A DNA stretch of 16,526 nt, from contig USJU01000021.1 of the NCBI GenBank assembly GCA_900555085.1, forward strand, positions 1 to 16,526, written 5' to 3'. The position numbers and the translations under genes are program-made. The number at the start of each line of letters is the position of its first letter. Position 1 is the first letter of the stretch. Positions 1 through 7,404 of this stretch are shown piece by piece. The DNA comes from an uncultured Clostridium sp. Lineage in GTDB: Bacteria; Bacillota; Clostridia; TANB77; CAG-508. The notes under the pieces were generated by a model, which had not been told where the DNA came from, searched no databases, and was given only the letters and a program-made list of their open reading frames with translations.

Positions 1-295
1 TCAAAGAAATCTTTACTTTTTATTAGTTTATCATTTTCATCTTCTATTATAGCATAACCTCTTTTTAATATATTTATAGGATTATGCGCATTTAACATAT
101 TATTAAGTGAAAAAATCTTTTGTTTGTTGCTTTTTATTTTAAATGCCATAATTTTTTCAATCTTATCTTTTAAATTATCTATTTCCAAATATGCATTTAC
201 AATTTTACTACTTGGTGAATTTAAACTTAAAACTTTTTCTAAGTTTTGAATTCTTCTTCTTTCATTAGATAATTTATTATCTATAATAAAGTTTA
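1..295 (-). pseudogene. xseA: Exodeoxyribonuclease VII large subunit, C-terminal fragment lacking its 5' two thirds
   Basis: The minus-strand frame through positions 3-356 is open but has no upstream start codon. From about 295 downward its translation resembles the C-terminal helical region of XseA: an R-rich coil (NERRRIQNLEKVL), then LSLNSPSSKI, then the family's characteristic NPINILKRGYAIIEDEN near the left edge. XseA is normally 400-450 residues, with an OB fold and a catalytic core before this region. Here those are absent, because the sequence before 295 is tsaD in another frame. The similarity begins almost exactly at the tsaD stop codon (293-295). No ATG, GTG or TTG with a ribosome binding site lies near that junction; the first in-frame ATG is at 147-149, too far in to make a functional protein. 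I infer a 5'-deleted remnant, or an assembly join. The gene continues past the left edge. The family match is by eye. Confidence 0.6.
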
Positions 296-1282
296 GTTTA
301 TTTTCAAATTTGGCACTGCATTTAAATATAAATCTGATGTTTTTCCCTTTATAAAATTATAGTATCCTGCAGATGCTATCATTGCTGCATTGTCTGTACA
401 TAATTTCAAGTCTGGCATATATACTTTTATATTTTCTTTTTCTAAACTTTTCATTGCATCTCTTATGTAGCTATTTGCTGAAACTCCTCCTGCTAATACT
501 AATTGTTTTACCCCTGTTTGTTCTATTGCTTTTTTTGTATTTTGCATTAACACTTCTGTAACTGCCGCTTCAAAACTTGCACATAAATTTTCTTTATTTA
601 TATTTGGTGTTTTATGATTTAAGTTTATTACTGCTGTTTTTATTCCGCTAAAACTAAAGTCTAAATTTTCAAAGTGTGTTTTTGGAAGATTATAAGTTAT
701 CTCTCCACCTTTTGCCATTTTATCTATTTTAGGTCCTCCAGGGTAGCCTAAGCCTACTACTCTTGCAACTTTATCAAAAGCTTCGCCTATGGCATCATCT
801 CTTGTTTTTCCTAATACTTCAAATTCTGTATAATCTTTTACATGTATTATTTGAGTATTTCCTCCAGACATCATTAAACATAAAAAAGGCGGTTTTAAAT
901 CTTTATGTGTTATATAATTTGCTGCTATATGACCCTCTATATGATTAACTCCTAATAAGGGTTTATTTATCGCATAGCTTAAGGCTTTTGCATATGATAC
1001 TCCAACTAGTAACGCTCCAACAAGCCCTGGTCCATATGTACATGTTACTACATCTATATCTTTATATTCTATTTTTGCTTCTTTTAATGCTGTTTTTGCA
1101 ACTGTAGAAATAGCTTCTACATGGTTTCTAGAAGCTATTTCTGGCACAACTCCACCAAATAATTCGTGTATTGGTATTTGTGTATTTATTACATTAGAAA
1201 GAACTTCCCTTCCATTTTTAACAATGGCAACGGAAGTTTCGTCGCAACTTGATTCTATTCCTAAAGTTATTATATCTTTCAT
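293..1282 (-). CDS. tsaD: tRNA N6-adenosine threonylcarbamoyltransferase TsaD
   Basis: TsaD (Gcp/YgjD/Kae1 family) works with TsaB and TsaE in the cytoplasm. It transfers the threonylcarbamoyl group from threonylcarbamoyl-AMP to A37 of tRNAs that read ANN codons. The 329-residue product has the full family layout: LGIESSCDETS at the N-terminus (7-17), the metal-binding HxxxH in VNHIEGH (H114, H118), the SGGNTQ nucleotide loop (139-144), GYPGGP (179-184), LVLAGGVSAN (261-270) and CTDNAAMIA with the metal-ligand Asp (D298). Length and the C-terminal NAVPNLKI are normal, so the protein is complete. The ATG at 1282 follows an AAGAAGG site 7 nt upstream. It lies 18 nt after the M50 protease stop, as the last intact gene of the lysS operon. 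tsaB and tsaE are not in the window. Confidence 0.97.
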   Translation of the reverse strand: MKDIITLGIESSCDETSVAIVKNGREVLSNVINTQIPIHELFGGVVPEIASRNHVEAISTVAKTALKEAKIEYKDIDVVTCTYGPGLVGALLVGVSYAKALSYAINKPLLGVNHIEGHIAANYITHKDLKPPFLCLMMSGGNTQIIHVKDYTEFEVLGKTRDDAIGEAFDKVARVVGLGYPGGPKIDKMAKGGEITYNLPKTHFENLDFSFSGIKTAVINLNHKTPNINKENLCASFEAAVTEVLMQNTKKAIEQTGVKQLVLAGGVSANSYIRDAMKSLEKENIKVYMPDLKLCTDNAAMIASAGYYNFIKGKTSDLYLNAVPNLKIN

Positions 1283-1300
1283 TATATTACCTTCTTAATT

Positions 1301-2047
1301 TTATAATCCAAATATTGCTAATCCTAAATTTATTATCCATTTATATATAAAGGTTATTGCAGGGGAAATTATATATCCTGCAAGACCTGTAATCCAAAGT
1401 ATTACAAATACTATATAGAATATTTGCTCTCTTTCTATAAAAAAGCTTTTGGCTTTTGCTGGTAAAAATGGCATTATAACTTTTGAACCATCTAGTGGTG
1501 GTAATGGTATTAAGTTAAACACTCCTAATCCTATATTTATACTTACAATACTCATAAGTAATAATTGTATAGCTCCTCCTGTATTTCCTATTAATACGTT
1601 TGGTGCAAATTTTACTATTGCGCAATATATTAATGTAAAAACTATAGCTAAAAACAAATTCATTAATGGACCAGCTATGGAAACAATTGCATCTGCTTTT
1701 TCCATAGAAATATTTCTATTAAAATTACGAGGATTAACCTCTACTGGCTTTCCCCATCCAAATCCTGCAAATAGTAATAATAAAGAACCTACAGGATCTA
1801 AATGATGTAGTGGATTTAAACTAAGTCTTCCTTGATTTCTTGGTGTATCATCTCCTAATTTATCTGCAGCAAACGCGTGTGCAAATTCATGAAAAGTTAT
1901 TGCAATAAGCACTGCTGGAATACTTATAATTAATCCTAACAATTTATTTGGATCTGATAAATATCCTATCACAGTTGATAATATTAAACATCCTAAAATT
2001 ATATAAATTACTCTTTTATCAAAATACAAATTGTTTCCGCCTTTCAT
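1301..2047 (-). CDS. M50 family membrane zinc metalloprotease (site-2 protease-like, YwhC type)
   Basis: Intramembrane metalloprotease of the site-2 protease superfamily, in the small subgroup without a PDZ domain. The zinc motif HEFAH sits in the second membrane segment (H53, E54, H57). The third ligand is in the conserved NLIPLPPLDG motif (N178 to D187). The conserved NPLHHLDPVGS (78-88) and FAGFGWGKPVEVNP (93-106) are also present. There are about five to six hydrophobic segments, with active sites at the membrane. The substrate is unknown. The span is given from the first ATG, which has no ribosome binding site. A better start may be the in-frame TTG at 2027-2029, preceded 7 nt upstream by GGCGG; the apparent N-terminus MKGGNN would then be translated binding site. 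It starts 4 nt after the stop of the large surface protein and is cotranscribed with tsaD. Confidence 0.9.
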   Translation of the reverse strand: MKGGNNLYFDKRVIYIILGCLILSTVIGYLSDPNKLLGLIISIPAVLIAITFHEFAHAFAADKLGDDTPRNQGRLSLNPLHHLDPVGSLLLLFAGFGWGKPVEVNPRNFNRNISMEKADAIVSIAGPLMNLFLAIVFTLIYCAIVKFAPNVLIGNTGGAIQLLLMSIVSINIGLGVFNLIPLPPLDGSKVIMPFLPAKAKSFFIEREQIFYIVFVILWITGLAGYIISPAITFIYKWIINLGLAIFGL

Positions 2048-2051
2048 ATTT

Positions 2052-5000
2052 TTATTTATTTTTATATGGTGGATTTATTTTCGAATGGCCATAACAACCT
2101 GAAGCTAGCCATACTTCTCCTGTTCTTGGATCTATGCTTATGCAAGATACTTCATATCCACCTTTATTATTTGCCCATTCTTCAAAGTTTGGGTTATTTG
2201 CTGTTGTTAGCACTCTCCAATTTTCTCCTCCATCTACACTTCTAACTAAACCTGCAGATGTTGAGAAATAGTCTCCAGCTTCACCTACATACACTACTGA
2301 AGTAGACTTTGGATCAACTTCTATTGTTCTTATTCGTGTAAATCCTCTTTTGTCATCTCTTGGAACTTCTATTCTTTTACATTCACCTGTATTTATATTA
2401 TACTTATATACTCTTTCTATTCCGCCCCAATCGTATGTTTCTCTAACAACCGCATATATATAGTTATTTACATGGTCATATGCTAAATCGTATATTTTTT
2501 CTGATAATGAATTATTACTAAATTTATTTTTGGTAATTATCTCCCAAGTATCACCATTATCGTAAGATACAACTATATTTCCTTCTTTATTTGTTCCATA
2601 TAATTCTTTTTTTCCTGTATAATTATATGCATATATTCCAACACAACCATTCATTTCTTTCCATGTGTAGCCTTTATCTTTAGAATAATATTCTTGTGCA
2701 AATAATATATTGGGATCTGTTAGAGATTGTAATGATGAATAATATGTAGAAGATTCTTCATACTTTGCTTTTAGTCCTGTATCTGTCCATGTTTTTCCTC
2801 CATCGTGTGAATATGTTAAAGTTCCTCCACCCCAAGATTCATTTGCAAAGCCATAAATTGTATTTTCATCTGCAGCAAATCCTCCATAAAAATTACCTTT
2901 ATTCATTACTAAGCCTGTCCATGTTTTTCCTCCATCTTTTGATATTACACCTGTATAATCTTGTGCAGATAGTAATATTAAATCTGGATTATAATAGTTA
3001 AAATTAAATTTTCCACCTTGCATCATATTGGATATTCCACTAGCTTGTACAAAATTTTTGCCACCATCACTACTTCTAAATACATTATCTCCACCTAAAG
3101 TAATTACGTTTGAATCTTCACTTGGATCAATTATAAATGCTTTTTCTCTTGAAGCAAAATTTACATTGTGATAAAAAGTTGTTTCTAAGTTTGCTTTAGA
3201 AATTTGCCAAGTTTTTCCTCCATCAAAACTAACATTTATTAATGTTGTAAAATAATTGTCTACACTTCCTCTAAATTCATACACCATATGATTAGGATTT
3301 TTCTTTGATACAGTCAATAATTGTGGCCATCTTGTATCGTAATTTTCATTTGTTATTTTTGTAATTGTATCATCATCTTTTATTGTATAAATACCATCCC
3401 AAGTTTGAACATAAATTACATTTCCTACAACATCTAATCCTGTTACACCTTTTGTAGAAGCTTCATTAGATATTGTTGGATTATTTTTAAATTCTGTATA
3501 CTCTTTTTCAATTTTATTTGTTTGTGTATTTATTAAAAATAGTCCATATTGGTTTCCTAAGTATAATTTTCCATTATCTGTAAACCTTATTATTCCATCT
3601 GCTACTCTTTGGTCATTTATTATTAAGGAAAATGTTTCTCCACCATCTTCTGATTTATATAGACCAACTTCGTTTTCTTTCAAACTTGTTAAAAGCCTAT
3701 AATCTGAAGGTTTTGTTCTTATTTGTGTATCTCTTTTATATGGTGTAGAAAAATATAAGTCTGTTGAATAATTTTTATTAGAATCATAACTTGTTGGGTC
3801 AAACTCTAATCCATCCCATAAATATCTATAGCCTTTAACACCAATTTTCAAAGTTTTATTCCAGTTTTCTGCTTTATCGTAACTTATATGTATTCCACCA
3901 ACATTCGAATATTGGCTTAGACCTAAAGTTGCAACATGATTTGTATTATGTGGATCTATTGCAAACATTCCTGCACCTGGTGATGTTAAACCTGAATTTG
4001 CTCTTGTCCATGTTTTTCCATGATCTGTAGATTTAAATAATCCTGCCACATCTATTCCATATAACATTAAACTTCCATCGCTTGAGCTTTCAAGTGAAAC
4101 TGGCCATTGGCTTCCAGCACCAGTTATCCCATATTGTTTCATTTTTTCGTTTGCCATTAATATTGGTTCATATGTAACTTTGCTATCTTCTGGTGTTATT
4201 TGTTCAAAATTATATTTATTATTTTTATTATCTCCAATTTGACTATTATTTAATTTTTTTACCAAGTAATGTAAATCTACTAAGTTAATTTTATTATCTT
4301 CATATATATCCGAATTTGTTTTTTGTTCATCTGCGAAATTTTCTAAACCAATTAAATATTTTTCTAATAATTGTATATCTTCGTTATTAATTTTTCCATC
4401 GAAATTAATATCACCTTTTTGAGTATTTGAACTAGTTTGAGTTGCATTAACATATATGTTGTTTGTAATAGAAAATACAATTAATAAAACTATAAATTTC
4501 TTATTTATTTTTTTATATCTTACAAATATACAAATTGTATATAGTAAGGCAATTGCAATAATAAAAATAGATATACTTTTCTTGTCTCCCGCCTGTGGTA
4601 ATTTTTTGTTTGCAAGATTATCGTTTTGTTGCTCATCTTCACTTTCATTATTATTTGCATCGTTAATTTTATTTTTGTCTGAATCAGAATTTTTTATATT
4701 AATATCAATTTCTTTTTCACTTAAAGTTTCTATTTCTTCATTATTTGTTTCATTAACAGTTTTTAGGTTTTTAACATATATTTTTGTACTTGAATTTTTA
4801 GCATTATTTTTACATTTTAATTTCACTTTTAAAATTTCTTCATTACCTATACTGCAATTTTTTGTAATTATAAATTTATTATTACTTGAATTATATTGCA
4901 AATTTTCCCATGAATTCAAACTTGAAAAATTGTTACTGGTTATTTCTTCAAAAATATCTTTATCGTACTGAATTTCTCCGCTATATGTATACAGTTCATT

Positions 5001-5156
5001 TTCTGTATTTAATAATTTTATCGAAACTTCTATTTCATCTTCATTTTGTAATGAATTTTTATCTGCTACAACTTCAACTTGTTGATTGTTTGCATAAACT
5101 ACATTAGTTAAACACATTATTACTAAAATATTTATTAACAAAATTATCTTTTTCAT
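2052..5156 (-). CDS. Cohesin-like / LPxxG-sorting / dockerin / Asp-box beta-propeller (GH74-like) composite surface protein
   Basis: A 1034-residue exported protein. In order: signal peptide 1-22; cohesin-like beta domain about 26-154 (GEIQYDKDIFEEI is typical); an acidic N/D/E linker; a sorting-type motif LPQAG (186-190); a membrane segment (194-212); basic RYKKINKK (213-220); a second hydrophobic segment ending VNA (236-238), which looks like a signal peptide with its cleavage site. Next comes a type I dockerin with two repeats (GDINFDGKINNED, 248-260, and SDIYEDNKINLVD, 282-294). From about 330 to the end runs a beta-propeller region with nine Asp boxes (S-x-D-x-G-x-T-W), for example at 376-383, 502-509, 643-650, 783-790, 864-871 and 973-980. 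The spread and LYGIDVAGLFKS, which recalls the RTDxGGAYRW of GH74, suggest xyloglucanase-like activity with D369 as a candidate acid; a sialidase-like or VPS10-like propeller is the alternative. No internal ATG or ribosome binding site separates the halves. It begins 29 nt after the lysS stop, with GGTGA upstream. Confidence 0.85.
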   Translation of the reverse strand: MKKIILLINILVIMCLTNVVYANNQQVEVVADKNSLQNEDEIEVSIKLLNTENELYTYSGEIQYDKDIFEEITSNNFSSLNSWENLQYNSSNNKFIITKNCSIGNEEILKVKLKCKNNAKNSSTKIYVKNLKTVNETNNEEIETLSEKEIDINIKNSDSDKNKINDANNNESEDEQQNDNLANKKLPQAGDKKSISIFIIAIALLYTICIFVRYKKINKKFIVLLIVFSITNNIYVNATQTSSNTQKGDINFDGKINNEDIQLLEKYLIGLENFADEQKTNSDIYEDNKINLVDLHYLVKKLNNSQIGDNKNNKYNFEQITPEDSKVTYEPILMANEKMKQYGITGAGSQWPVSLESSSDGSLMLYGIDVAGLFKSTDHGKTWTRANSGLTSPGAGMFAIDPHNTNHVATLGLSQYSNVGGIHISYDKAENWNKTLKIGVKGYRYLWDGLEFDPTSYDSNKNYSTDLYFSTPYKRDTQIRTKPSDYRLLTSLKENEVGLYKSEDGGETFSLIINDQRVADGIIRFTDNGKLYLGNQYGLFLINTQTNKIEKEYTEFKNNPTISNEASTKGVTGLDVVGNVIYVQTWDGIYTIKDDDTITKITNENYDTRWPQLLTVSKKNPNHMVYEFRGSVDNYFTTLINVSFDGGKTWQISKANLETTFYHNVNFASREKAFIIDPSEDSNVITLGGDNVFRSSDGGKNFVQASGISNMMQGGKFNFNYYNPDLILLSAQDYTGVISKDGGKTWTGLVMNKGNFYGGFAADENTIYGFANESWGGGTLTYSHDGGKTWTDTGLKAKYEESSTYYSSLQSLTDPNILFAQEYYSKDKGYTWKEMNGCVGIYAYNYTGKKELYGTNKEGNIVVSYDNGDTWEIITKNKFSNNSLSEKIYDLAYDHVNNYIYAVVRETYDWGGIERVYKYNINTGECKRIEVPRDDKRGFTRIRTIEVDPKSTSVVYVGEAGDYFSTSAGLVRSVDGGENWRVLTTANNPNFEEWANNKGGYEVSCISIDPRTGEVWLASGCYGHSKINPPYKNK
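4443..4601 (-). other. Sorting signal plus second signal-peptide-like segment in the middle of the composite protein
   Basis: This stretch encodes LPQAG (4587-4601), a hydrophobic helix, the basic loop RYKKINKK, and then FIVLLIVFSITNNIYVNA. The first three parts form an ordinary cell-wall sorting signal, which normally ends a protein. The last is an ordinary signal peptide, which normally starts one. The join is in frame, without a stop, an ATG or a ribosome binding site. The predicted topology is a membrane hairpin with both flanking modules outside, in line with the positive-inside rule. Sortase and signal-peptidase cleavage are inferred from the motifs only; no sortase gene is in the window. 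Confidence 0.6.
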
Positions 5157-5185
5157 GCATTCACCACTTTATTCATTATTTCTAA

Positions 5186-6679
5186 TTAATTTAAAGGTTT
5201 CATTGTTGGGAATAATAATACATCTCTTATAGATGGTGCGTCTGTTAATAACATTATTAATCTATCTATTCCGATTCCAAGTCCACCTGTTGGAGGCATT
5301 CCATATTCAAGTGCAGTTATAAAGTCTTCATCCATCATGTTTGCTTCTTCGTCTCCTGCATCTCTTGCCTCTACTTGTTTTTTAAATCTTTCATATTGGT
5401 CTATTGGGTCATTCAATTCTGAATATGCATTTCCGTATTCTCTACCACCAATAAATACTTCAAATCTTTCTGTTAATCTCTTATCTGTTGGTTTTCTCTT
5501 TGTTAATGGTGATACTTCTACTGGATAATCATATATAAATGTTGGTTGAGTTAGTGTTTCTTCTACAAATTCTTCGAAGAATGTATTTATTATATCTCCT
5601 CTTGTTTTCTTAATAGGATCTATTTCTACTTTCTTTTCTTCTGCTATTTTAACTGCTTGTTCGTCTGTTTCTATTGCATTAAAATCTATTCCTGTAACTT
5701 CTTTTATTGCATCTATCATTGTAATTCTTTTCCATGGTGATTCTAAATCTATATCTACTCCTTGATAGTTTATTTTAGCTGTTCCTAATACATTTTGAGC
5801 TACTGTTCTAAACATATCTTCAGTTATATCCATCATGTCATTATAATCTTCATATGCTGAATATAATTCAATGTTTGTAAATTCTGGGTTATGTTTTATA
5901 TCCATTCCCTCATTTCTAAACATTCTTCCCATTTCATATACTTTGTCAAATCCACCTACTATTAATCTTTTTAGATATAGTTCGTTTGCAATTCTTAAAT
6001 ACATATCTATATCTAATGTATTGTGATGTGTTATAAATGGTCTTGCTGCTGCTCCACCTGCTATTGTATTTAATATTGGTGTATCTACTTCTAGGTATCC
6101 TTTGCTATCTAAATATGCTTTTACTTCTTTGATTATTTTACTTCTTAATATAAATGTTTCTTTTACTTCTGGATTTACTATTAAGTCAACATATCTTTGT
6201 CTATATCTTAAGTCAACATCTTTTAATCCATGGAATTTTTCTGGTAATGGTCTTAAAGATTTTGAAAGTAGTGTTACTTCTTTTGCATGAACAGAAATTT
6301 CTTCTGTTCTTGTTTTAAATACAAAGCCAGTTATTCCAATTATATCTCCTATATCATATGTTTTGAATAATTTATAGCTTTCTTCTCCTAAATCGTTTAT
6401 ACTTACATAACTTTGTATTTTTTCATCGCAATCTTGAATTGTGCAGAAAGATGCTTTTCCCATTATTCTTTTTGCTATAATTCTACCTGCAACAGTTACA
6501 TCTTTTTGTTCAAATTTTTCATAATTTGTTTTTATTTCTCCTGCTGTGTTTGTTCTATTAAATTTTGTAATTTCAAATGGGTCTTTTCCAGCCTCTTGTA
6601 ATTCCTTTAATTTATCTCTTCTTATTTGCATTAAATGATTCATATCTAATTCTTGTTCTTGATTATTATTTTCTTGCAT
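5186..6679 (-). CDS. lysS: Lysyl-tRNA synthetase, class II
   Basis: Charges tRNA-Lys with lysine using ATP, in the cytoplasm. The 497-residue length is normal for class II LysRS. There is an N-terminal OB-fold anticodon-binding domain (about 60-150, with VTVAGRIIAKRIMGKASF). The three class II motifs follow: motif 1 around 188-203 (YLDSKGYLEVDTPIL), motif 2 around 254-275 (FRNEGMDIKHNPEFT) and motif 3 at 465-478 (GGLGIGIDRLIMLL). EYGNAYSELNDP, also typical of LysRS, is present. The ATG at 6679 has AAGGAGA (6687-6693) 7 nt upstream and a consensus promoter just before that. It is the first gene of an apparent operon with the cohesin/dockerin protein, the M50 protease and tsaD. No T-box leader is visible. 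Confidence 0.98.
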   Translation of the reverse strand: MQENNNQEQELDMNHLMQIRRDKLKELQEAGKDPFEITKFNRTNTAGEIKTNYEKFEQKDVTVAGRIIAKRIMGKASFCTIQDCDEKIQSYVSINDLGEESYKLFKTYDIGDIIGITGFVFKTRTEEISVHAKEVTLLSKSLRPLPEKFHGLKDVDLRYRQRYVDLIVNPEVKETFILRSKIIKEVKAYLDSKGYLEVDTPILNTIAGGAAARPFITHHNTLDIDMYLRIANELYLKRLIVGGFDKVYEMGRMFRNEGMDIKHNPEFTNIELYSAYEDYNDMMDITEDMFRTVAQNVLGTAKINYQGVDIDLESPWKRITMIDAIKEVTGIDFNAIETDEQAVKIAEEKKVEIDPIKKTRGDIINTFFEEFVEETLTQPTFIYDYPVEVSPLTKRKPTDKRLTERFEVFIGGREYGNAYSELNDPIDQYERFKKQVEARDAGDEEANMMDEDFITALEYGMPPTGGLGIGIDRLIMLLTDAPSIRDVLLFPTMKPLN

Positions 6680-6714
6680 TTTAACGTCTCCTTACTTTAT
6701 AAAATTTCTATGCT

Positions 6715-6743
6715 ATTATACCCTAAAATGGTATTATTGTAAA
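6715..6743 (-). promoter_or_regulatory. Sigma-70/SigA-type promoter of lysS operon
   Basis: On the minus strand, TTTACA (6738-6743) and a perfect TATAAT (6715-6720) are separated by exactly 17 bp. The predicted transcript starts near 6708, giving a leader of about 30 nt. That is too short for a T-box or other riboswitch. It lies just downstream of the terminator of the preceding gene. Confidence 0.8.
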
Positions 6744-6761
6744 CAAAAATATTCAAAAAAC

Positions 6762-6793
6762 GAAAAGTTCTGGCTATTAAACCAGAACTTTTC
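6762..6793 (-). terminator. Rho-independent terminator of the unknown 129-residue gene
   Basis: A perfect 12-bp stem (6762-6773 with 6782-6793, GAAAAGTTCTGG against its complement) has an 8-nt loop and is followed on the minus strand by GTTTTTTG. It lies 17 nt past the stop codon at 6810. It separates the islet gene from the lysS promoter. Confidence 0.85.
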
Positions 6794-6809
6794 CCCCGCT
6801 TTTTTTAAT

Positions 6810-7199
6810 TTAAGAAAGATAATTTTCAATTAACTTTCTTATTGTTATAAATTTGTATTCGTGACCGTCGTCATCTTTAGTAAGTTTCTTCATATCAAGT
6901 ATATCTGATATTCTTGTTGGTAAATCGTAGTGATGCTCCAATCTCATTGAATTGTCATCCCAGCGATAATAAAGCTTTACAACAAATGCTGCCATTGCTC
7001 TCACTTTGATGTTAACCTCTGGACATCTTTTTTCAACTCTTTCTCCATTTTCGTCTTCATAGAAAAGAAGAACATGTTTAGAGCCTTCCAATTTTATGCC
7101 TTCATACCAAGCTTTTGCTTCATTAAGAATGAATCTAGGCTCCACATAAACCTTTTTTTCAACAAGATTATATAATCCTGTTATGTTTACTTTTACCAT
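6810..7199 (-). CDS. Hypothetical protein, 129 residues, in compositionally distinct islet
   Basis: I do not recognise this protein. It is a small soluble product without a signal peptide or membrane segment: an N-terminal part with beta character (MVKVNITGLYNLVEKKVYVEP), a mixed middle containing LLFYEDENGERVEKRCPEVNIKV, and a charged C-terminus (DDDGHEYKFITIRKLIENYL). The frame extends upstream to an ATG at 7307. The real start is the ATG at 7197-7199, because AAGGAGG precedes it at ideal spacing and a consensus promoter (7252-7280) lies inside the extension. G+C is higher than in the neighbours: 6961-7020 has 23 of 60, against 11 of 60 at 8821-8880 in recN. With its own promoter and terminator it is an autonomous unit. 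It may have come in together with the SleB-type gene upstream. Confidence 0.85.
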   Translation of the reverse strand: MVKVNITGLYNLVEKKVYVEPRFILNEAKAWYEGIKLEGSKHVLLFYEDENGERVEKRCPEVNIKVRAMAAFVVKLYYRWDDNSMRLEHHYDLPTRISDILDMKKLTKDDDGHEYKFITIRKLIENYLS

Positions 7200-7251
7200 A
7201 AAGTTACCTCCTTGTTGCAATTGTGCGGGGTTTCTAAAATGTTGCCTTGTT

Positions 7252-7280
7252 ATTATATAACTTTTTATGTGAATTTGCAA
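7252..7280 (-). promoter_or_regulatory. Promoter of the 129-residue hypothetical gene
   Basis: TTGCAA (7275-7280) and TATAAT (7252-7257) on the minus strand are 17 bp apart. The start would be near 7245, giving a leader of about 45 nt that ends in AAGGAGG. The position supports translation from 7199 rather than 7307. Confidence 0.75.
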
Positions 7281-7372
7281 ATGTTTTTTAATCTCTTTCT
7301 TTTTCATCTTCTTTAATACACATTTTTACATCTTCCAATGAAATATTTTCCTCTAAAAATTAATAAGGAGAA

Positions 7373-7399
7373 GGCAGGGAAAAAATTTCTTTCCCTGCC
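7373..7399 (-). terminator. Hairpin after the SleB-type gene, probable terminator
   Basis: A perfect 10-bp stem (GGCAGGGAAA at 7373-7382 with its complement at 7390-7399) and a 7-nt loop lie 5 nt past the stop codon at 7405. The stem arm itself supplies TTT, but the minus-strand sequence after it (TTCTCCTTATTAATTTTT) is only moderately T-rich. Termination is therefore likely but less certain than at the neighbouring sites. Confidence 0.6.
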
Positions 7400-7404
7400 C
7401 ATAA

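Noticed and set aside
4456..4971. Plus-strand 171-codon frame opposite the cohesin region
   Set aside because: Hydrophobic antisense frame without a ribosome binding site; the minus-strand protein has clear domains.
6680..6760. T-box or other riboswitch in front of lysS
   Set aside because: The consensus promoter leaves a leader of only about 30 nt, too short for any known class.
7200..7307. N-terminal extension of the 129-residue protein to the ATG at 7307
   Set aside because: It contains the promoter (7252-7280) and the AAGGAGG site, and its composition is not protein-like.
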